NCBI GenBank assembly: GCA_016934935.1
Contig: JAFGRW010000098.1
Coordinates: 1-34,893 of the forward strand
Source of the DNA: Spirochaetota bacterium
Lineage (GTDB): Bacteria; Spirochaetota; UBA4802; JAFGJZ01
DNA length: 34,893 nucleotides
Direction of reading: 5' to 3'
In this document: positions 7,480 to 15,907 of the stretch, piece after piece
Layout of the letters: each line of letters starts with the position of its first letter
Numbering within the stretch: the first letter of the stretch is position 1
Position numbers and translations under genes: made by a program
Notes under the pieces: generated by a model
Seen by the model: only the letters and a program-made list of their open reading frames with translations
Databases searched by the model: none
Told to the model about the DNA's origin: nothing

Positions 7480-8718
7480 TTAATAATTATTAGGCGACCT
7501 GAACCGATAACCGGGTGCTAATGAATGATTTATAGTGATTGCAAATGCGCTCTCTGCTTTATGACCATAATGAATAAATGCACCGAACGACGTTGAGCCA
7601 ATTCTGAGAAACGATGGATACCAGTTCATTGTGACTGACCAATTAGATTCGGGATTAACATCACGTGCGGTAAATTGTAAATAACTCATAAGCGATCCAT
7701 ATTTATCCCAAGCTAACCTTAGGCCAGCCTCGCCTGTAGATTCTTCATTATCTGAAGTTTCTTCAATGTTTGAATCTTCTTCTACAACATACCTTAATCT
7801 TTCAATGGGTTCTGCTTGAATATTGTATGAAGGAACCACTTTTTGTGTCCCTATCAGAAAGATTGAAAAAAAATCATTCTTAGCTTTGTCTATCCCAAAA
7901 TAATATGAAGGAAGCGAGATTCCAAGTCCTGAGGCTGGAGCGCCTACGAGAACACCAATTTTTGAATTTGTCCAGTCGCCCATTGTGATTCTGAATAAAT
8001 AAGTCTCTGAGTGATTATACAATGCCGTATCTCTTACATCAATTATTGGTTGGCCAGGCCAGTATAATAATTTTAAATTATCATTTGAAAACAACCCTGC
8101 AAAACCATCAAACGAAAAAGCAAAAATGCCCATGGCATTGAAGACCATATCAGCCTGAGCGTCTCCTCTTGGAGTATGTCTCGCTTCAATGAATTCATTC
8201 ATAAGTTGACTTGATGTAATGGTTATACCAGCAAGCCATTTACTCGCAGTGCTGCTGTAACCCTGATAAATAAAATACTCATCTAATTTACGATAGAGCA
8301 TTCCTTCACCTATAAAGTGCAGTACATAATTAGGATAAGAGACAACACTAAGCACAGGAAAAAATTCAATAAATATAAATCCTCCTGTTGAATGATAACC
8401 CTCGTCATAATTGGGTTCAAATATTGAATAATACAAATCTTCCGAGTGTTGTTGGTAATCAATTTTATTTAGTCTTGGATCATTAAAAAGACCCGATGCA
8501 GTGAACATAAATCCTACATTAATAAAAACATTTAGTGGGCCAAATTGTGATTCTGAGCCATAGTCCTGACCATAATAAAAGAAATTGCCAGAAGTGCTGA
8601 CTTGTTTATTTGCATTATCGTCATTATCCTCTGCATGAACATACTTTGAATTACAGAAAATAATAACATCTAATAATAATATTATCAGATTATATTTCTT
8701 TTTGAACACTAATTTCAT
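7480..8718 (-). CDS. Putative outer-membrane or periplasmic protein, unknown function
   Basis: This is a protein of about 412 residues. An in-frame GTG at 8724 is an alternative start; neither has a good ribosome binding site. The N-terminus is a classic signal peptide (Lys-rich start, then a hydrophobic run, ending YVHA-ED). The body is rich in Tyr, Phe, Gly and Ser and has many alternating hydrophobic strands. The C-terminal third has amphipathic strand pairs such as LRLAWDKYGSLMSYLQFTAR and ends in an aromatic residue (PNNY), as outer-membrane beta-barrels tend to do. No enzymatic motif is seen. A 6-bp perfect hairpin (8731-8747) lies directly before the start and may affect translation. 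It lies between GC-rich palindromes, so it may be a mobile cassette. Confidence 0.7.
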   Translation of the reverse strand: MKLVFKKKYNLIILLLDVIIFCNSKYVHAEDNDDNANKQVSTSGNFFYYGQDYGSESQFGPLNVFINVGFMFTASGLFNDPRLNKIDYQQHSEDLYYSIFEPNYDEGYHSTGGFIFIEFFPVLSVVSYPNYVLHFIGEGMLYRKLDEYFIYQGYSSTASKWLAGITITSSQLMNEFIEARHTPRGDAQADMVFNAMGIFAFSFDGFAGLFSNDNLKLLYWPGQPIIDVRDTALYNHSETYLFRITMGDWTNSKIGVLVGAPASGLGISLPSYYFGIDKAKNDFFSIFLIGTQKVVPSYNIQAEPIERLRYVVEEDSNIEETSDNEESTGEAGLRLAWDKYGSLMSYLQFTARDVNPESNWSVTMNWYPSFLRIGSTSFGAFIHYGHKAESAFAITINHSLAPGYRFRSPNNY

Positions 8719-8783
8719 CCTCACATATTGGCTGGCAGGACGCCAGCTTTAAATAGAAAAGGTACGAAGTTCTAACCACTTTC

Positions 8784-8854
8784 GCCCAACTAAACTTTAT
8801 ACGCCATATGGCGTATATACTGACAGATAAGAGTATTATCCGCCATAGTTATGC
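8784..8854. repeat. Palindromic block upstream of the outer-membrane gene
   Basis: GCCCAAC (8784-8790) and GTTATGC (8848-8854) bracket 57 bp that include the 20-bp perfect palindrome at 8798-8817. These boundary heptamers echo those of the elements at 7297-7384 and 21986-22088. The orientation relative to the genes is not the same for all three, so a common recombination-site function is only a hypothesis. Confidence 0.3.
8798..8817. promoter_or_regulatory. Perfect 20-bp palindrome, candidate operator
   Basis: TATACGCCATATGGCGTATA is an exact palindrome about 80 bp upstream of the outer-membrane gene (7480-8718, minus strand). Length and symmetry suit a dimeric regulator's operator. No regulator gene adjacent to it can be named. 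Confidence 0.4.
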
Positions 8855-8943
8855 CATAACCTGATTATATATATAAAAAAATTATTTTCAAGAATAATAG
8901 TCAAATTTCTCAAACAGATCGTTAAAAAAGTGTCTTTATTACG

Positions 8944-8961
8944 GGGAACTTCGAAAAATTA
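8944..8961 (+). repeat. Partial end of the MITE-like repeat
   Basis: GGGAACTTCGAAAAATTA matches the terminal 18 bases of the repeat copy at 19395-19473 (minus strand). The similarity fades after that, so this is at most a fragment. Confidence 0.35.
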
Positions 8962-8972
8962 ATTAATAGAGG

Positions 8973-9104
8973 TTGCCAATAGTTATTGCACAGAACAGTA
9001 TTTATAAAAAAAATATAGATATTCATAAATTGTGTGTTGATTATGATAGTTATTGGGGTAATCTTTTAGAAAGTATTGGAACAACTCTCCGTTTTTCAGT
9101 ATAA
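8973..9104 (+). pseudogene. Unassigned 43-codon open frame, probable gene tail
   Basis: A frame opening at TTG 8973 and ending at TAA 9102-9104 reads like a protein tail (DIHKLCVDYDSYWGNLLESI then TTLRFSV). There is no ATG and the only purine run is too close to the TTG. It follows the partial repeat at 8944-8961. The rest of 8725-9277 shows the palindromes listed separately and otherwise AT-rich DNA without a gene. Confidence 0.25.
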
Positions 9105-9175
9105 GAAGTCATAAGTAATAATAGTACGGAAATTAATAAAATACTAACTGATTTATTGGAAAAGATGAATAAGAA

Positions 9176-9197
9176 GCCCCCTTTGGGGGTTGGGGGC
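9176..9197. terminator. GC hairpin before the WYL regulator
   Basis: CCCCC (9177-9181) can pair with GGGGG (9185-9189), or GCCCCC (9176-9181) with GGGGGC (9192-9197), so two alternative stems compete. There is no T run, so it is either a weak terminator of readthrough from the left or a leader structure. Confidence 0.35.
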
Positions 9198-9277
9198 ATA
9201 TAGAATAAGATTTGCGGGTAAAAGTTGTCTCCATTAATGAGAGCAGTGCCTTATCAATAACAAGCAGGAAATATACC

Positions 9278-10219
9278 GTGAAAGCAGAACGACTATTTAC
9301 AATTCTTAATATACTTTTAAACAGGAGAAAGATCTCCGCGCCCATGCTTGCACGGCACTGCAATGTTTCGGTGAGAACAATATACCGTGATATTGATACC
9401 CTGTCTCTGGCGGGAATTCCAGTCTATGCAACAACGGGACGTGACGGCGGTATTGAATTGATGGAGGGATTTGCAATTGACCGGCAGCTTCTGGAAACCG
9501 GTGAGGTGCAGAGAATACTGTCATCACTGGAGGGGCTGCAAAATGCCATCAGTGATAAAAAAAGTGCGGGCATAATTGCAAAATTGCAGCATCTTCTCTC
9601 TCAGTCTCAGCAAAAAGGGATACCGGTTCCTCCTAATCACGTATTTATCGACTTCTCTCCTCCGTTCAAAGAAAGGGGTTGTATTGATTCTATTGAAAAG
9701 AGTATTCGTGATTTGACGACACTCACCATTGTATATTACGATTCCATGAATCGTAATACAGAACGGATTATAGAGCCGCTTGCGTTAGTGTACCACTGGA
9801 GCGCGTGGTATCTGTACTCTTTTTGTCATCTGCGAAATGATTTCAGAATTTTCAGGCTTTCGAGAATAAGTTCAGTATCTCCCTGCGCTGTTCCGCGAAA
9901 ATCCCCCTGTATTGATCTGAGTAAAAAGCCCTGGGAAAAAGAGTGGGAGCAGGATAAGTTTGAAGAGGTAATCATACAAACTGCCGCATATAACAAACTC
10001 CGGTTTTGTGAATTATTCAGCTGGGCACGGATAACAGAATGCGGTAATGACACAATCGAAATACGGGTCAGTATGCCCATTAATGAGTGGAGCCTCTCTG
10101 TCTTTATGGGCATACCGGGGCGGTGGACGGTAATTTCACCGGAAAAACTGAAAAAAATGGTAAAAAACAGAGCTCAGGAAATTTTTTCACAAAACCATGA
10201 CATAAAGTGTCAGGGTTAA
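9278..10219 (+). CDS. YafY-type HTH/WYL-domain transcriptional regulator
   Basis: This 313-residue protein starts at GTG 9278 (AGGA 8 nt upstream); the longer frame from TTG 9212 has no ribosome binding site. The N-terminus is an HTH_11-like winged helix (FTILNILLNRRKISAPMLAR, then VSVRTIYRDIDTLSLAGIPV). The middle holds a WYL domain with the signature WYLYSFCHLRNDFRIFRLSRI, and a WCX-type C-terminal domain follows. WYL domains are thought to sense small ligands or nucleic acid. The regulator lies directly upstream of genes for a DUF3795 protein, a zinc-ribbon protein and a DJ-1/PfpI protein in the same direction, an arrangement that suggests it controls them or a shared stress response. Similar regulators also repress phage-defence loci, but nothing here ties it to the distant defence operon. 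Confidence 0.9.
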   Translation: MKAERLFTILNILLNRRKISAPMLARHCNVSVRTIYRDIDTLSLAGIPVYATTGRDGGIELMEGFAIDRQLLETGEVQRILSSLEGLQNAISDKKSAGIIAKLQHLLSQSQQKGIPVPPNHVFIDFSPPFKERGCIDSIEKSIRDLTTLTIVYYDSMNRNTERIIEPLALVYHWSAWYLYSFCHLRNDFRIFRLSRISSVSPCAVPRKSPCIDLSKKPWEKEWEQDKFEEVIIQTAAYNKLRFCELFSWARITECGNDTIEIRVSMPINEWSLSVFMGIPGRWTVISPEKLKKMVKNRAQEIFSQNHDIKCQG

Positions 10220-10259
10220 CAGGCTATACTTCTGTTATACCAGGTAACAGGAGAAGCGT

Positions 10260-10604
10260 ATGAATACAAAAATCGCAATGTGCGGAATCAATTGCGGCGA
10301 ATGTCCAGCCTTTATTGCAGTAAAAAATGATGATAATGAGTTACGAATTAAAACCGCCGTAGAGTGGAGTACTGCCTATAATGCTTCCATCTCTCCGGAA
10401 ATGGTAAATTGCGCCGGCTGCCTTTCGGATGCCGGACCCCTGTTTGGCCATTGCCTGCAGTGTGAAATCAGAAAATGCGCGCGTGACGCGTCATTATCCG
10501 GATGTGCCGTTTGCGTGGATTATCCATGCGGCAAGCTGGCTGAATTATTTAATCATGCTCCGGAAGCAAGAAAAAACTGTGAAGAGCTGCGGAAAAGAAG
10601 TTAG
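10260..10604 (+). CDS. DUF3795 cysteine-rich protein
   Basis: This 114-residue protein begins MNTKIAMCGINCGECPAFIA, the hallmark N-terminus of DUF3795. It carries regularly spaced cysteines (CGINCGEC, CAGC, CLQCEIRKC, CAVCVDYPC) that probably bind zinc or an iron-sulfur cluster. The ATG at 10260 has AGGAG 8 nt upstream. It lies 40 nt after the WYL regulator and 42 nt before a zinc-ribbon gene, so the three are probably co-transcribed. No biochemical role is established for the family. Confidence 0.88.
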   Translation: MNTKIAMCGINCGECPAFIAVKNDDNELRIKTAVEWSTAYNASISPEMVNCAGCLSDAGPLFGHCLQCEIRKCARDASLSGCAVCVDYPCGKLAELFNHAPEARKNCEELRKRS

Positions 10605-10646
10605 AATCAGAAAGTACGTGTAGAGCGGCTATAAAGGAGGTTATAT

Positions 10647-10913
10647 ATGAAAGAGTATAAATTCTGTCAGAGCTGCGGTATGCCGTTAAATAAGGATCCG
10701 AAGCAGGGCGGAAGTGAGAAAGACGGAACAAAAAGTAAAAAATACTGCTCCTATTGCTATTCGGAAGGTGCTTTTACCAGTCCCGGCATAGACACAGCCA
10801 AAAAGATGCAGCAGTTCTGCATCAAGTTAATGAAAGAGCAGGGAATGCCACGGCCGGTTGCCTGGCTGTTTACGCGGGGTATTCCGCGTCTTGAACGATG
10901 GAAAAACAACTGA
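10647..10913 (+). CDS. Small zinc-ribbon protein
   Basis: This 88-residue protein has an N-terminal zinc ribbon (CQSCGMPL near residue 8 and YCSYCY near 35) followed by a helical tail with MKEQGMPRPVAWLFTRGIPRLERW. This matches the 'putative zinc ribbon' family common next to regulators and DUF3795 genes. A strong AAAGGAGG precedes the ATG at 10647. A strong hairpin with a GAAA tetraloop follows the stop. Function unknown; a regulatory or protein-binding role is a guess. Confidence 0.85.
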   Translation: MKEYKFCQSCGMPLNKDPKQGGSEKDGTKSKKYCSYCYSEGAFTSPGIDTAKKMQQFCIKLMKEQGMPRPVAWLFTRGIPRLERWKNN

Positions 10914-10919
10914 AAGAAG

Positions 10920-10939
10920 CCGGGTGTGAAAACACCCGG
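10920..10939 (+). terminator. GNRA-tetraloop hairpin after the zinc-ribbon gene
   Basis: CCGGGTGT (10920-10927) and ACACCCGG (10932-10939) form a perfect 8-bp stem capped by GAAA, 6 nt after the stop codon. It is very stable but lacks a T run, so it could be an RNA-stabilising 3' structure or an attenuating hairpin ahead of the next gene at 11010. Confidence 0.5.
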
Positions 10940-11009
10940 AGCAGGCCCCGGCGATCAGGCACAGATTAAAAACATATTTCTTAATGAGAAATAATGAACA
11001 GGATAACTT

Positions 11010-11630
11010 ATGAACGCATATTTATATGTACTGAACACATTGGCAGATTGGGAAATCGGTTATCTCACTGCTGAATTGAATAGCGGCAGATATTTAGACA
11101 AGACAAAATCGCCTGTACGGTTAATTAAAATTAGCAACAGTACAGACCCCGTACAGACAATGGGAGGAATGCTGATTACTCCTGATAAAAGTGTTGATGA
11201 TATAAGCTTTAAAGATTCCGATTTGCTCATATTGCCGGGTGCAGACACCTGGCTGGAGGAGAGTAATAATAAAATACTGGATATAGTCTGTGATCTGTTA
11301 GAAAAAAATGTTATAATTGCCGCAATTTGCGGTGCTACAGTTGCTCTGGCAAAGAAGGGGATCTTGAATAACAGAAAGCATATCAGCATTGCAAAAGAAT
11401 ATTTAAAGATGACCTGTCCGGAATATACCGGTGAGCAGTTCTACGAAAATAGGCCCGCTGTTATCGATGGCAACCTGATAACAGCAACGGGTCTTGCTCC
11501 GCTTGATTTCACATATGAGATTTTTAAAAAAACCGGTGTAATGAAGCCGGAAACGCTTGAAGCATGGTATCAATTGTTTAAAACAAAAGAAGCGGAATAT
11601 TTCTACAGTTTAATGGAATCATTAAATTAG
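11010..11630 (+). CDS. DJ-1/PfpI-family (class I glutamine amidotransferase-like) protein
   Basis: This 206-residue single-domain protein of the DJ-1/ThiJ/PfpI superfamily has a nucleophile elbow at AAICGAT with Cys107 as the expected active residue. ILPGAD at about 74-79 supplies the preceding loop, and LITATG near residue 153 is a conserved late strand. Close relatives are annotated as glutamine amidotransferases, YdeA-like stress proteins or glyoxalase-like enzymes, and the sequence does not distinguish these. The ATG at 11010 has AGGA upstream. It follows the zinc-ribbon gene after a strong hairpin, and converges with the chemotaxis receptor gene, whose stop is 4 nt from its own. Confidence 0.88.
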   Translation: MNAYLYVLNTLADWEIGYLTAELNSGRYLDKTKSPVRLIKISNSTDPVQTMGGMLITPDKSVDDISFKDSDLLILPGADTWLEESNNKILDIVCDLLEKNVIIAAICGATVALAKKGILNNRKHISIAKEYLKMTCPEYTGEQFYENRPAVIDGNLITATGLAPLDFTYEIFKKTGVMKPETLEAWYQLFKTKEAEYFYSLMESLN

Positions 11631-11634
11631 TAAC

Positions 11635-13107
11635 TTACACCGTAAAACCGGAAATCATGTCATGCAGCTTGCTGGCGTTTTCTGACAGTAGTGAGGCACT
11701 GTTAGCAAGATTTTGTGACATCATTGCATTGTATTGGGTAATTTCATTCAGTTGTTCCATGCCGAGAGATATCTGTTTGGTTCCATCGTTCTGTTGTTCG
11801 CTGGCAAGTGCAATTTCCTGTACCAGTTGAGCTGTTTTATAAATTGAAGGCACCATGGAAGCAAGTTGTTGTTTTGCATGCGAAGATATTGACAGGGAAT
11901 CAGAGAGTAACCCGGTTATCTCCTGTGCAGCGTTTTGAGATTTTTCTGCAAGTTTGCGCACTTCTGATGCAACAACAGAAAAGCCTCTGCCGTGCTCTCC
12001 GGCACGTGCGGCTTCAATTGCAGCGTTAAGAGCTAGAAGGTTTGTCTGATAGGCAATATCTTCTATGATCCCGACTTTTTCAGCAACGGTCTGCATGGCG
12101 TTTTCGGTACGTGAAACAGCGTCGCCGCTTTGTTCGGCCTGCTCCACATTATCCGATGCAATACTATTTGTTTGTTGTGCACTTTCAGTGTTCTGATCAA
12201 TCATCGAGCTTATCTCTTCAAGAGAACTTGTTGTCTCTTCAAGGTTGGCAGCCTGCTCTTCAGTTGACTCACTCAGTGATTGTGAAGATTTATCAATCTC
12301 CTGCGAAAGCCTAACAACACTGTCTCCGGATTCCTGTATCGTAATCACCGTTTGACGTAAAAAAGATGTCATTATTTGTATGGCTTTCTGAATATCTCCA
12401 AGTTCATCGCTTCTTATAGTAATATCTTTGTCTCTAAGATCTCCAGCGGCTATATTTTCGGCAAGATTTGAAGTCTTTTTCATCGCATTGCCCAGCCTCA
12501 TCATATAAAGAGCGGTAATAAGACCAAATATAAAAACTAAAACAATCGATGATATTATTACGACTTTTTTAATCTGATTATAGGCTTTGTGATACTCTTC
12601 TGTTTTAACACCGGCATACAATATTCCAATAACTCTGTTATTAAAGAAAATTGGTTCGTAACCGGTAAAATAGTTTTCACCCAAAATTTGCGCTTGACCA
12701 TAGTATGCCTCTTTTTGGTTAAGAACCAGGTCGCTTATTCTTTTATCGAGGATTGTTCCTGTTGCGCGTTCTCCGGTATCTGTAATGACATTAGTAGATA
12801 TTCTGGTATTGTTTAAAAAAACAGTAGCGGTTCCGCCAAACAGGGAACTGATCTGGTCTACAACGATTGTGTCATCATTGATCAGCAGATCACCCGCGTA
12901 AAGTTTCCCATCCTGTAATCTGAAACTTCCGCCTCTCTGGTTAAAAATAAGCCGCATAACCGAAATTCTTTGTGAAAGATCACGGGCTCCTTTGAGTTCT
13001 GCATCTTTTGCAACTTCTGAAAGACTGATAAAAGCAGTAATTGAAACGCTAAGAATGATAATAATTATTGTCATGAGAGGAAGTTTCAATTTTAATGAAA
13101 GGCGCAT
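11635..13107 (-). CDS. Methyl-accepting chemotaxis protein with single Cache sensor
   Basis: This 490-residue chemoreceptor starts at ATG 13107 (GGAG 6 nt upstream); the extension to 13164 adds only an unlikely leader. Layout: TM1 at about 10-30; a periplasmic single Cache domain of the sCache_3 type at about 35-175 ([41 protein letters not shown]); TM2 at about 181-203; HAMP at about 204-256; and a cytoplasmic signalling domain with the invariant tip [20 protein letters not shown] followed by [16 protein letters not shown]. The receptor would bind a small ligand outside and control CheA through the tip. The ligand cannot be told from sequence. Extended Glu/Gln-rich helices supply methylation sites. 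It implies a motile organism. Confidence 0.95.
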   Translation of the reverse strand: MRLSLKLKLPLMTIIIIILSVSITAFISLSEVAKDAELKGARDLSQRISVMRLIFNQRGGSFRLQDGKLYAGDLLINDDTIVVDQISSLFGGTATVFLNNTRISTNVITDTGERATGTILDKRISDLVLNQKEAYYGQAQILGENYFTGYEPIFFNNRVIGILYAGVKTEEYHKAYNQIKKVVIISSIVLVFIFGLITALYMMRLGNAMKKTSNLAENIAAGDLRDKDITIRSDELGDIQKAIQIMTSFLRQTVITIQESGDSVVRLSQEIDKSSQSLSESTEEQAANLEETTSSLEEISSMIDQNTESAQQTNSIASDNVEQAEQSGDAVSRTENAMQTVAEKVGIIEDIAYQTNLLALNAAIEAARAGEHGRGFSVVASEVRKLAEKSQNAAQEITGLLSDSLSISSHAKQQLASMVPSIYKTAQLVQEIALASEQQNDGTKQISLGMEQLNEITQYNAMMSQNLANSASLLSENASKLHDMISGFTV

Positions 13108-13240
13108 AATTATCTCCAGTAATGTTCTTGTTTTGTTTGTAAAAGTATACAGCTGGTTTTTCAAAACATGATCTATGGGTTATAAACACATACATTAATA
13201 GTAGCAATAGTTACAGAATTATCAAAATATAATAACGGGG

Positions 13241-13378
13241 ATGATATTCTTGGTTGAATTGTATCAGCTGCCCGGGATATTAAACCCGAAAAGTTTATTA
13301 ATTGACGAAATGGCATTACAGGATAGTTTAAGAATCACAAATAAACCGATAACTCTTTTGGGCAGAATATACAGGTAA
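13241..13378 (+). CDS. Possible 45-residue leader or small protein
   Basis: An open frame from ATG 13241 to TAA 13376-13378 encodes 45 residues (MIFLVELYQLPGIL ... LGRIYR) and ends 4 nt before the ATG of the ATP-grasp fusion, so translation could be coupled. A GGGG abuts the ATG, which is too close to be an ideal ribosome binding site. The composition is protein-like, but I know no relatives. It may be a coupled leader, a genuine small subunit, or chance. Confidence 0.3.
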   Translation: MIFLVELYQLPGILNPKSLLIDEMALQDSLRITNKPITLLGRIYR

Positions 13379-13382
13379 TTTA

Positions 13383-15608
13383 ATGAAAAAATCAATACTG
13401 GTAATCGGCGGCGGGTTACTTCAGCTTCCGCTAATCAAAAAAGGCAGGGAGATGGGATTAACAGTCATTGTAACCGATTATAATCCCGATGTAATAGGTC
13501 TTCAATATGCCGATGTACCATTGATTATGAGCACGCGTGATATAGAGGGATCGGTTCGTATAGCAAAAAAACAGCACGAATTAACACCAATAAGCGGAGT
13601 TGTTACCTGCGGTACGGATGCATCTATGACGGTAGCGGCTGTTGCAAATGCCCTGGGGCTTCCCGGAATAAAATTTGAGGATGCCGAAGCAGCGACAAAC
13701 AAGATAAAGATGCGCACCAGATTCAAGAATCATGGGGTTCCTTCTCCTGCTTTCTGTTCGGTCTGGTCTTTGGTAGAGGCGAAAACTGCCTGTAAGAAAC
13801 TGGGTTTTCCGCTGGTTATAAAGCCTTCGGACAATATGGGTGCCAGAGGAGTTCGTTGTGTAAACAACAAAAACGAGATTTCAGATGCCTTTCATGCCGC
13901 AAAGAGTGCTTCACCATCCGGTGAGCTTATTATGGAAGAGTATATGGAAGGCCCCGAACTTTCGATAGATGCTGTTGTTTTTGATGGAGAAGTTACCTTT
14001 ACAGGCATTGCTGATCGTATAATCGAAGACTTTCCATATTTTATTGAAAAAGGTCATACTATGCCGTCGCAGCTTGATTCTGAAATAATAGAAGAATCAA
14101 AACGGGTAATGAAGCTGGGAATTAAAGCATTGGGAATTAATCATGGCTACGCCAAAGGAGATATTAAAGTTACTCCCGACGGGGTAAAAATTGGAGAACT
14201 TGCGGCACGCTTGTCCGGCGGTTTTATGTCGACCCATACTTTTCCATATTCGACCGGTGTTGATCTTATGAAGGCGGCTATAGAGATTGCTCTTGGGCAG
14301 GAGCCGGGCAACCTGGAGCCGGTGATAAGCAGGGTATCAATCGAGCGGGCGATAATCACAGAACCCGGCATTATTAAATCGATAGATAATTTACAGGAAG
14401 CCGCAGCAATCAGGGGAATTAATGATATTTTTATAAATGTTGTTCCGGGAGACAGGGTTGTTAAACCAAAATCTAATGTCGAAAAAGCCGGTCATATTAT
14501 TGCTACAGCGGATACCCTGGAAGAGGCTGAAGAGGCTGTTAAAAAGGCACGCAATACTATTTCAATAAAGATAGCATCAGACAACGAAGTATCCATGGAT
14601 ATTATCAGGGCAAAAGCCCGTGAAAAGTTTGGAAAGGCCTGTATCTGCTGTAAGGAATGTAACGGTGAGAACTGTACCTCTTCGATTCCCGGAATGGGCG
14701 CTGTTGGCACCGGAGAATCTTTTAAAAGAAACATACGTTCGTTGGCCGAGCACAAGATCATAACAAGAGTAATTCACGACGTAAATAATCCGGATATGTC
14801 TGCTAATATTTTTAATAAAAAAATGAGCATGCCGGTTTTTGCCTCTCCGATTACCGGGACCGTCACAAATATGAACGGGGCAATTGATGAATTTTTATAC
14901 AACAAGGCTGTTGTTAAAGGTTCGGTGCAATGTGGAATAGTTGCAATGGTTGGCGACGGAGCCTCTCCCGAAAAATACAGGGTTGGTTTAAACGCGATAA
15001 AGGAGTTTGGAGGTGGTATACCTGTTTTTAAACCCCGAAAAGAGAAAAAAGAGTTACTGACACGAATTAAAGAGGCTGAAGATGCCGGAGCCATCGCAAT
15101 CGGTGTGGATATTGACGCAATTGTACTGAAGACGATGAATTTACGTAATCAGGCAACCGGAGCGCGCGGTGTTGACAAGTTAAAAGAAATAATTACCAAC
15201 AGTAAACTTCCTTTCGTCTTGAAGGGAGTTATGTCTGTTGAAGATGCCCGGGATGCCGTTTCTGCCGGAGCAGCTGCCATTGTGGTCTCAAACCATGGTG
15301 GAAGAGTTTTGGATCAGATGCCGGGGGTTATGGATGTGCTTCCTGAAATATGCAGAGAGGTGAAAGGGAAAATCTCAATAATCGCAGACGGCGGTTTCAG
15401 AAGCGGTATTGATGTGTTTAAGGCTCTGGCTGTTGGAGCCGATGCCGTTTCTATTGGACGCCCTGTTTGTATTGCCGCCGTTGGAATGGAAGAGGATGGT
15501 GTAGCTTATTATCTGAATACAGTTAAAGAAGAATTTATGAAATGTATGATTTTGACCGGTTGTCAACGTGTTGAAGATATTAATGAAAGCTGTATCAGGA
15601 AATGTTAA
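13383..15608 (+). CDS. ATP-grasp ligase fused to FMN-dependent alpha-hydroxy-acid dehydrogenase
   Basis: This is a 741-residue two-enzyme fusion. Residues 1-110 are a Rossmann-like pre-ATP-grasp domain (ILVIGGGLLQLPLIKKG). Residues 110-310 are the ATP-grasp fold (VIKPSDNMGARGV, MEEYMEGPELSIDAVVFDG, KIGELAARLSGG), related to carbamoyl-phosphate-synthase or PurK-type carboxylate-amine ligases. Residues 320-400 are the C-terminal cap. From about 405 an FMN TIM-barrel of the lactate/glycolate oxidase type follows. It opens with clustered cysteines (C420, C422, C423, C426, C431) and carries the catalytic VSNHGGRVLD motif (His638) and an IADGGFRSG/SIGRP phosphate site. Stand-alone forms of the second half, with the same Cys cluster, occur in anaerobes. 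The substrate is unknown. Fusion suggests a ligase product channelled to an oxidoreductase. A repeat copy follows 13 bp after the stop. Confidence 0.85.
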   Translation: MKKSILVIGGGLLQLPLIKKGREMGLTVIVTDYNPDVIGLQYADVPLIMSTRDIEGSVRIAKKQHELTPISGVVTCGTDASMTVAAVANALGLPGIKFEDAEAATNKIKMRTRFKNHGVPSPAFCSVWSLVEAKTACKKLGFPLVIKPSDNMGARGVRCVNNKNEISDAFHAAKSASPSGELIMEEYMEGPELSIDAVVFDGEVTFTGIADRIIEDFPYFIEKGHTMPSQLDSEIIEESKRVMKLGIKALGINHGYAKGDIKVTPDGVKIGELAARLSGGFMSTHTFPYSTGVDLMKAAIEIALGQEPGNLEPVISRVSIERAIITEPGIIKSIDNLQEAAAIRGINDIFINVVPGDRVVKPKSNVEKAGHIIATADTLEEAEEAVKKARNTISIKIASDNEVSMDIIRAKAREKFGKACICCKECNGENCTSSIPGMGAVGTGESFKRNIRSLAEHKIITRVIHDVNNPDMSANIFNKKMSMPVFASPITGTVTNMNGAIDEFLYNKAVVKGSVQCGIVAMVGDGASPEKYRVGLNAIKEFGGGIPVFKPRKEKKELLTRIKEAEDAGAIAIGVDIDAIVLKTMNLRNQATGARGVDKLKEIITNSKLPFVLKGVMSVEDARDAVSAGAAAIVVSNHGGRVLDQMPGVMDVLPEICREVKGKISIIADGGFRSGIDVFKALAVGADAVSIGRPVCIAAVGMEEDGVAYYLNTVKEEFMKCMILTGCQRVEDINESCIRKC

Positions 15609-15620
15609 GTATAAATAATA

Positions 15621-15691
15621 GGGAACTTCGACAAATTACAATATTTCAGAAGGTTACACTGTTTTAGTGCCTATTTTAAAGGAATTTTTCG
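15621..15691 (+). repeat. MITE-like repeat, copy 1
   Basis: This 71-bp stretch is the reverse complement of 19403-19473 with a single mismatch. It contains an internal CACTG/CAGTG-type hairpin (ACACTGTTTTAGTG). The outer end begins GGGAACTTCGA; the inner end stops at TTTTTCG, where the complete copy continues to a second terminal repeat, so this copy is truncated. The rest of 15609-15907 holds the purA terminator and no gene. Confidence 0.85.
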
Positions 15692-15851
15692 TGTTATCCG
15701 TGGGGTTTATATCTTGCGAAATAAACTTATTGTTCTGATAAGAACAACCTACAAGGGCAAGTTCCTTTAAAAAAGTTAATTATTAGTGTTTCTCAATAAA
15801 TAAAAAGGTTATGAATAGTTTAATCATGAAAAACTTTTGAGTTAAATAATA

Positions 15852-15877
15852 AAAGCCCTCCGCAAAAAGAGAGCTTT
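15852..15877 (-). terminator. Rho-independent terminator of purA
   Basis: On the minus strand AAAGCTCTC and GAGGGCTTT form a 9-bp stem (one G-U pair) with an 8-nt loop, followed by TATTATTT. It lies about 30 nt after the purA stop codon. Confidence 0.8.
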
Positions 15878-15907
15878 ATTATTTTAAAGGAACTAATTAA
15901 GATTATT

